Positions 60,526-64,000 of a stretch of 64,000 bases of DNA are shown piece by piece. A program made the position numbers and the translations under genes. Position 1 is the stretch's first letter. The number at the start of each line of letters is the position of its first letter. Under the pieces are notes generated by a model. It ran no database searches. It was not told the origin of the DNA and was given only the letters and a program-made list of their open reading frames with translations. Origin of the DNA: Streptomyces ureilyticus (GTDB lineage Bacteria; Actinomycetota; Actinomycetes; Streptomycetales; Streptomycetaceae); NCBI RefSeq assembly GCF_011045025.1, contig NZ_JAAKZX010000009.1, positions 40,534-104,533 of the forward strand, given 5' to 3'.

Positions 60526-60583
60526 CTCCGGTGACCCATCCGCCTGCCCCACGCCGTGATGCCCGGACTCTCGAACGACAGGC
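60240..60583. other. Gap between the sensor kinase and aldo/keto reductase genes
   Basis: 344 bases. Apart from the minus-strand remnant described separately, I see no promoter, tRNA or strong hairpin here. Confidence 0.4.
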
Positions 60584-61636
60584 TCAGCCCGCGGCCGCCC
60601 GCTCCCCAGCCGGGCGCCTGCGCAACGCCTGCTCGGTGAGTGACGGCGGCTGCCAGACACCGTCGGCCCGATAGAGATCGGTACCGGGCGCCACGATCTC
60701 GTCGATACGGTCGAGCACCGCGTCGTCGAGCAGCAGGTCAACTCCCTTCAGCAGCGAGGTGAGCTGGTCCATGGTGCGTGGACCGATGATCACCGACGTG
60801 ACGGCCGGGTGCACCAACGGAAAGGCGACGGCCAGTTCCGGCAGGGTGCAGCCCACCTCCTCAGCGAGGGTGACGAGTTGCTCGGCGGCCGCGAGCTTCG
60901 CCGCGTTGCCCGGGACGGCGGGGTCGAAACGGTGCGGAGTGAGCTTGGCGCGGCCGGTGGTGAGGTCGACGGGCCGGCCCTCACGGTAGGCGCCGGACAG
61001 AAATCCCGAGGCGAGCGGTGACCAGGTCAGCACTCCCATGTCCAGGCGCTGCGCGGTGGGCAGCACGGACCGTTCGATGCCGCGCGCGAGAATCGAGTAC
61101 GGCGGCTGCTCGGTGCGCAGCCGCATCAGTCCGCGCCGCTCCGCCACATGGTGAGCCTCGACGAGGTCCTCGGCGGGGAACGTGGAGCAGCCGAACGCCC
61201 GGATCTTGCCTGCCCTCACCAGGTCGCTGAGGACGGACAGCGTCTCCTCGATGTCGGTGGTGTGGTCAGGACGGTGCACCTGGTAGAGGTCGATCCAGTC
61301 CGTGTCCAGGCGCCGCAGACTGTCCTCGACGGCCTTGAGGATCCAGCGGCGCGAATTGCCGCTGTGGTTGCGTCCCTCCCCCAGCGGAAAGTGCACCTTC
61401 GTGGCGAGCACGACGTCGTCGCGTCTACCCTTGAGCGCCTTGCCGACGATCTCCTCGCATTCGCCGGCCGAGTACATGTCGGCGGTGTCCACGAAGTTGA
61501 TGCCGGCGTCGAGCGCAGCGTGGATGACGCGTGCGCTGTCCTCGTGGTCAGGGTTGCCGACGGCACCGAACATCATCGTGCCGAGGCAGTGTGTGCTGAC
61601 CTCGATGCCGGTCTTGCCGAGGACTCGATAGCGCAT
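60584..61636 (-). CDS. Aldo/keto reductase
   Basis: A 350-residue (alpha/beta)8-barrel NADPH-dependent oxidoreductase. Catalytic tetrad visible: D50 and Y55 in FVDTADMYSAGECEE, K80 in VLATKVHF, H121 in LYQVHRPDH. It reduces carbonyls such as sugars or alpha-keto compounds. Starts MRYRVLGKTGIEVSTHCLGTMMFG, as most actinobacterial members do. A 322-base region with a large hairpin separates it from the divergent DUF1330 gene. Confidence 0.92.
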   Translation of the reverse strand: MRYRVLGKTGIEVSTHCLGTMMFGAVGNPDHEDSARVIHAALDAGINFVDTADMYSAGECEEIVGKALKGRRDDVVLATKVHFPLGEGRNHSGNSRRWILKAVEDSLRRLDTDWIDLYQVHRPDHTTDIEETLSVLSDLVRAGKIRAFGCSTFPAEDLVEAHHVAERRGLMRLRTEQPPYSILARGIERSVLPTAQRLDMGVLTWSPLASGFLSGAYREGRPVDLTTGRAKLTPHRFDPAVPGNAAKLAAAEQLVTLAEEVGCTLPELAVAFPLVHPAVTSVIIGPRTMDQLTSLLKGVDLLLDDAVLDRIDEIVAPGTDLYRADGVWQPPSLTEQALRRRPAGERAAAG

Positions 61637-61958
61637 GCCGGTACTCCGTCGCAGGCGGGGGCGGGGGCGGGTTGGGAGCGTCAGCCTAGGACTTGGAGTG
61701 CACTTGACGGCAAGGGCACGGGGAGGTTCTGTCGGGCCGCGTTGTCAGTTGCGCTCCCCTCCGGAAGTGATGGGCATACGGGTGTGTCACGCGCGGCGAA
61801 GGCCGCGGATACGCAGCGCAGTGGTCTGCGGCGTAGTGCCGACCGAGGCGGCTGGTCGCGCTGCGGGCCGGGGGCGATTACCTGCCAGGTCATCGCCCCC
61901 GGCGCAGCTGAATGCCACGATCAACTGCGTACGGAACCCGACCGACCGGAAGGACGCC
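61637..61958. promoter_or_regulatory. Divergent intergenic region
   Basis: 322 bases between the aldo/keto reductase and DUF1330 starts. TTGACG (61704-61709) with a weak TTCTGT 17 bases later could be a plus-strand promoter; the large hairpin at 61860-61908 follows. No gene is seen. Confidence 0.4.
61860..61908 (+). other. Large inverted repeat (terminator, attenuator or small-RNA end)
   Basis: GCTGCG-gg-CCGGGGGCGAT pairs with ATCGCCCCCGG-CGCAGC (11 + 6 bp), the loop itself carrying ACCT/AGGT. It lies 50 bases upstream of the DUF1330 start, with no gene ending beside it. Confidence 0.6.
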
Positions 61959-62306
61959 ATGCCTGCCTATGCCATAGCTCACCTGCAAGAGGCCGCCCCG
62001 CACCCGGACATCGCCGAGTACATCGAGCGCGTGCCCGCCACCTTCGCACCGTACGGCGGCCGCTTCCTCGTACACGCCACACAGCACGAGGTGAAGGAGG
62101 GCAGCTGGCCCGGGCACGTCGTGGTGATCGGCTTCCCCGGGATCGCCGAGGCGCGGTCCTGGTGGGACTCCCCCGCCTACCGGGAGATCGCTCCGCTGCG
62201 CTCGCGGCACATCGAGGGCGACATCATCCTGGTCGAAGGCGTCCCCGAGGACTACGACCCGACTGCCACCGCAAAGGCCATGCGGGAGGCCCTGCCTGCC
62301 GATTGA
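61959..62306 (+). CDS. DUF1330 family protein
   Basis: A 115-residue ferredoxin-like alpha/beta protein: PAYAIAHLQEAAPHPDIAEYIERVPATFAPYGGRFLVHATQHEVKEGSWPGHVVVIGFPGIAEARSWWDSPAYREIAPLRSRHIEGDIILVEG, the complete DUF1330 domain (dimeric stress-responsive barrel fold). It may bind a small substrate; role unknown. GGAAGGAC precedes the ATG; the longer in-frame upstream extension is noncoding DNA. Confidence 0.85.
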   Translation: MPAYAIAHLQEAAPHPDIAEYIERVPATFAPYGGRFLVHATQHEVKEGSWPGHVVVIGFPGIAEARSWWDSPAYREIAPLRSRHIEGDIILVEGVPEDYDPTATAKAMREALPAD

Positions 62307-62451
62307 GCCCCGGGCCCGGGCCCGCAGCGCGCCCCACGCTCCATCGGTGCAGGGCCGGACGCCGGAACACACGGCGCCCCCGAACTCAGAGGGTGTCGAC
62401 TCCTTCATCCGTCCTGGCGGCGGGATCACCGCGGGTCGGTGGCTCGGCTGT

Positions 62452-63225
62452 TCAGGACCCCACACGGTCCCAGCCGCGGCGCGGGGCGCGGGCACCGAGC
62501 TGGGTGTCGCGGCTGCGGTAGACGATGTAGGGCCGGGTCAGGTAGCCCAGCGGTGCGGTGAGCATATGGACGAGCCGGGTGAAGGGCCAGGCCGCGAACA
62601 GCAACAGGGCGCTGATCGCGTGCAGTTGGAACAGCACCGGGGCGCCGGTCATCAGGTCCGGGTCGGGCTGGAGGTAGAAGATGGAGCGGAACCAGGGGGA
62701 GATGGTCTCGCGGTAGTCGTAGCCCCCGCCGACGACGTTCGCGGCCACGGTGGCGGCCAGGCCGAGCACGATGGTGACGGTCAGGGAGAGGTACATGGCC
62801 TTGTCGTTGCGGGTGGTGGCCGAGAACACCGGGCCGACGGTGCGGCGGCGGTAGATCAGGATGGCCAGGCCGCCGAGCGTGGCGATGCCCGCGATGGTGC
62901 CCAGCACGACCGCGCCGATGTGGTACGTGTGCTCGCTGATCCCGGCCGCCTCGGTCCAGCTCTTGGGGATGACCAGGCCACCGATGTGGCCGAGGAGCAC
63001 GACGAGGATGCCGAAGTGGAACAGCGGGCTGCCGATGCGCAGCAGCCGGTTCTCGTACAGCTGGGAGGAGCGGGTGGTCCAGCCGAACTTGTCGTAGCGG
63101 TAGCGCCAGACATGCCCGAGAACGAACACCGCGAGCGCCACGTATGGCAGCACGACCCACAGCAGGATGCCGCCGGTGCCGGCCTCGACCGCCAGGCTGA
63201 CGGGTGGCTGCGCGGGTGCGGTCAT
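62452..63225 (-). CDS. narI: Respiratory nitrate reductase gamma subunit (cytochrome b)
   Basis: A 257-residue membrane cytochrome with five predicted helices that anchors NarGH and oxidises menaquinol. Candidate heme-ligand His residues lie in LFHFGILVVLLGHIGGL and in FQLHAISALLLFAAWPFTRLVHML. ATG overlaps the narJ stop (ATGA), so it is coupled. Last gene of the narGHJI operon. Confidence 0.93.
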   Translation of the reverse strand: MTAPAQPPVSLAVEAGTGGILLWVVLPYVALAVFVLGHVWRYRYDKFGWTTRSSQLYENRLLRIGSPLFHFGILVVLLGHIGGLVIPKSWTEAAGISEHTYHIGAVVLGTIAGIATLGGLAILIYRRRTVGPVFSATTRNDKAMYLSLTVTIVLGLAATVAANVVGGGYDYRETISPWFRSIFYLQPDPDLMTGAPVLFQLHAISALLLFAAWPFTRLVHMLTAPLGYLTRPYIVYRSRDTQLGARAPRRGWDRVGS

Positions 63226-63905
63226 CGGGGACCTCCTACGACGGGATCGGGCAGGAACACAGGGGCTGACACGGGGGCCGGGCCGGGTGCGGGCATGGGG
63301 GGCGCGTACGGGTCGAGGCCGACCTGTTCCTCGGGCGGGCCCTGGGCGGCCAGGCGCATGACGGCGGTGCGTTCGTCGCCGGCAAGGGCGGGCAGGGTGG
63401 CGGAGACGGAGTACAGGACGTGTGCCCAGGGCGAGTTGGCGTCGCGCAGGGCCAGGCGCAGGAGTTCCAGGCCGGCGCGGTGATCGGTCAGCAGCCGGGA
63501 GCCGAGGGCGGGTTCGGTGGCGGCGAATTCGAGGACGACGGCGAGGTGGTCGGGCAGTTCGTCGTCGGTGATCTGCCAGCCGGCCTGCGCGTAGGTCTGC
63601 TTCAGGCTCAGCAGGGCGGTGCCGCGTTTCCGGGTGTCGCCGTGCGCGTAGTAGGTCAGGAAGAGGCAGCAGCGTTTGCGGTGGTCGAAGGTGGCGACGT
63701 AGTCGGCGGACAGCTCCTGAAGAGGGGTACGGGCGGCGTGTTCGGCGAAGCGCACGAGAGGTTGCGCGATCGGTTTCGGCTGAGTGGCGGCGACCTTGAG
63801 GGCCAGAGTGAGGCGGTCGGCGAGTTGGTCGTCGGGGTAGGCCAGCAGCAGGGACTGGGCCTGCCAGGCCAGGGAGTTACGGGCCTCAGCGGCGGCGGAC
63901 TTCAT
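63222..63905 (-). CDS. narJ: Nitrate reductase molybdenum cofactor assembly chaperone
   Basis: A 227-residue NarJ/TorD-like chaperone, mostly helical, which holds NarG while the molybdenum cofactor is inserted. LQELSADYVATFDHRKRCCLFLTYYAHGDTRKRGTALLSLKQTY and DELPDHLAVVLEFAATEP are typical. The C-terminal 45 residues are proline-rich and unlikely to be structured. Start overlaps the narH stop (ATGA) and its stop overlaps narI. Confidence 0.93.
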   Translation of the reverse strand: MKSAAAEARNSLAWQAQSLLLAYPDDQLADRLTLALKVAATQPKPIAQPLVRFAEHAARTPLQELSADYVATFDHRKRCCLFLTYYAHGDTRKRGTALLSLKQTYAQAGWQITDDELPDHLAVVLEFAATEPALGSRLLTDHRAGLELLRLALRDANSPWAHVLYSVSATLPALAGDERTAVMRLAAQGPPEEQVGLDPYAPPMPAPGPAPVSAPVFLPDPVVGGPR

Positions 63906-64000
63906 GACACGGAGCCCTTCTCGTCGTCCGCGGCGGGTGGGAAGAGGCCGGGTGCGGCATCGTCGGCATGATGCACGCGGCCGGCGACTGGTGGCTGGGC
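63902..64000 (-). CDS. narH: Nitrate reductase beta subunit, C-terminal end only
   Basis: The last 32 codons of a gene entering from the right edge, reading …RVHHADDAAPGLFPPAADDEKGSVS. No iron-sulfur motif is visible in this fragment; the assignment rests on its position directly upstream of narJ with a four-base overlap, as in narGHJI operons. Confidence 0.75.
   Translation of the reverse strand, partial: AQPPVAGRVHHADDAAPGLFPPAADDEKGSVS

Noticed and set aside
1..64000. tRNA, rRNA, riboswitch, CRISPR, insertion sequence or prophage elements
   Set aside because: I found no cloverleaf with CCA-proximal arm, no rRNA conserved blocks, no regularly spaced repeats and no transposase or integrase motifs in any frame I read; a tRNAscan/Rfam search would settle small RNAs.

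Overview
The window is high-GC actinobacterial chromosome, almost certainly Streptomyces. Coding frames have strongly G/C-biased third positions, GTG and TTG starts are common, and the families are typical of the genus (DUF6421, DUF6479, DUF5134, DUF2975/HTH, F420-dependent LLM oxidoreductase, Rv1733c-like protein, LacI/GH operons, respiratory nitrate reductase). I see no rRNA, tRNA, CRISPR array, insertion sequence or prophage. About 65 protein genes are packed densely, with many stop/start overlaps inside operons and several convergent 3' overlaps.

Left third (1-22000): partial FAD reductase, M20 dipeptidase, P-loop/Nudix fusion, secreted GH27 alpha-galactosidase, a divergent ROK kinase/LacI regulator pair, transmembrane Ser/Thr kinase, aldolase-like protein, secreted endo/exonuclease/phosphatase-fold protein, the etfBA electron-transfer flavoprotein genes, thioredoxin and flavin reductase, acyltransferase, a DUF2975/HTH pair, and a tightly coupled DUF6421-SDR-threonine aldolase operon.

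Middle (22000-44000): glycerophosphodiesterase, GNAT and VOC proteins, an LLM oxidoreductase, a membrane protein/strictosidine-synthase-like pair, an exopolyphosphatase-like protein, then a complete sugar operon on the minus strand (LacI regulator, binding lipoprotein, two permeases, GH31 glycosidase) with repeated copies of a palindromic operator. MarR, DUF5134, M56 peptidase, PAP2 phosphatase, HAD and TetR genes follow, then a divergent pair encoding an exported LVIVD-repeat protein and a DUF305 lipoprotein.

Right third (44000-64000): FprA-like ferredoxin reductase, NCS2 purine permease, an ArsR repressor divergent from an Old Yellow Enzyme with two matching operators, an Rv1733c-like membrane protein, BNR-repeat protein, uracil-DNA glycosylase coupled to a BadF-type sugar kinase, a CbiX-like protein, lactonase, FUSC membrane protein, HAD phosphatase, a DevS/DosT-like GAF sensor kinase, aldo/keto reductase, DUF1330 protein and the distal end of a nar operon (narH partial, narJ, narI). 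The sensor kinase lies close to nitrate reductase genes, which points to a hypoxia or redox-respiration region. The 57000-62000 stretch also holds gene remnants and large unexplained inverted repeats.

The clearest regulatory logic is in four places: the LacI-GH31 sugar operon, the ArsR/Old Yellow Enzyme pair, the TetR autoregulator, and the DUF2975/HTH promoter.
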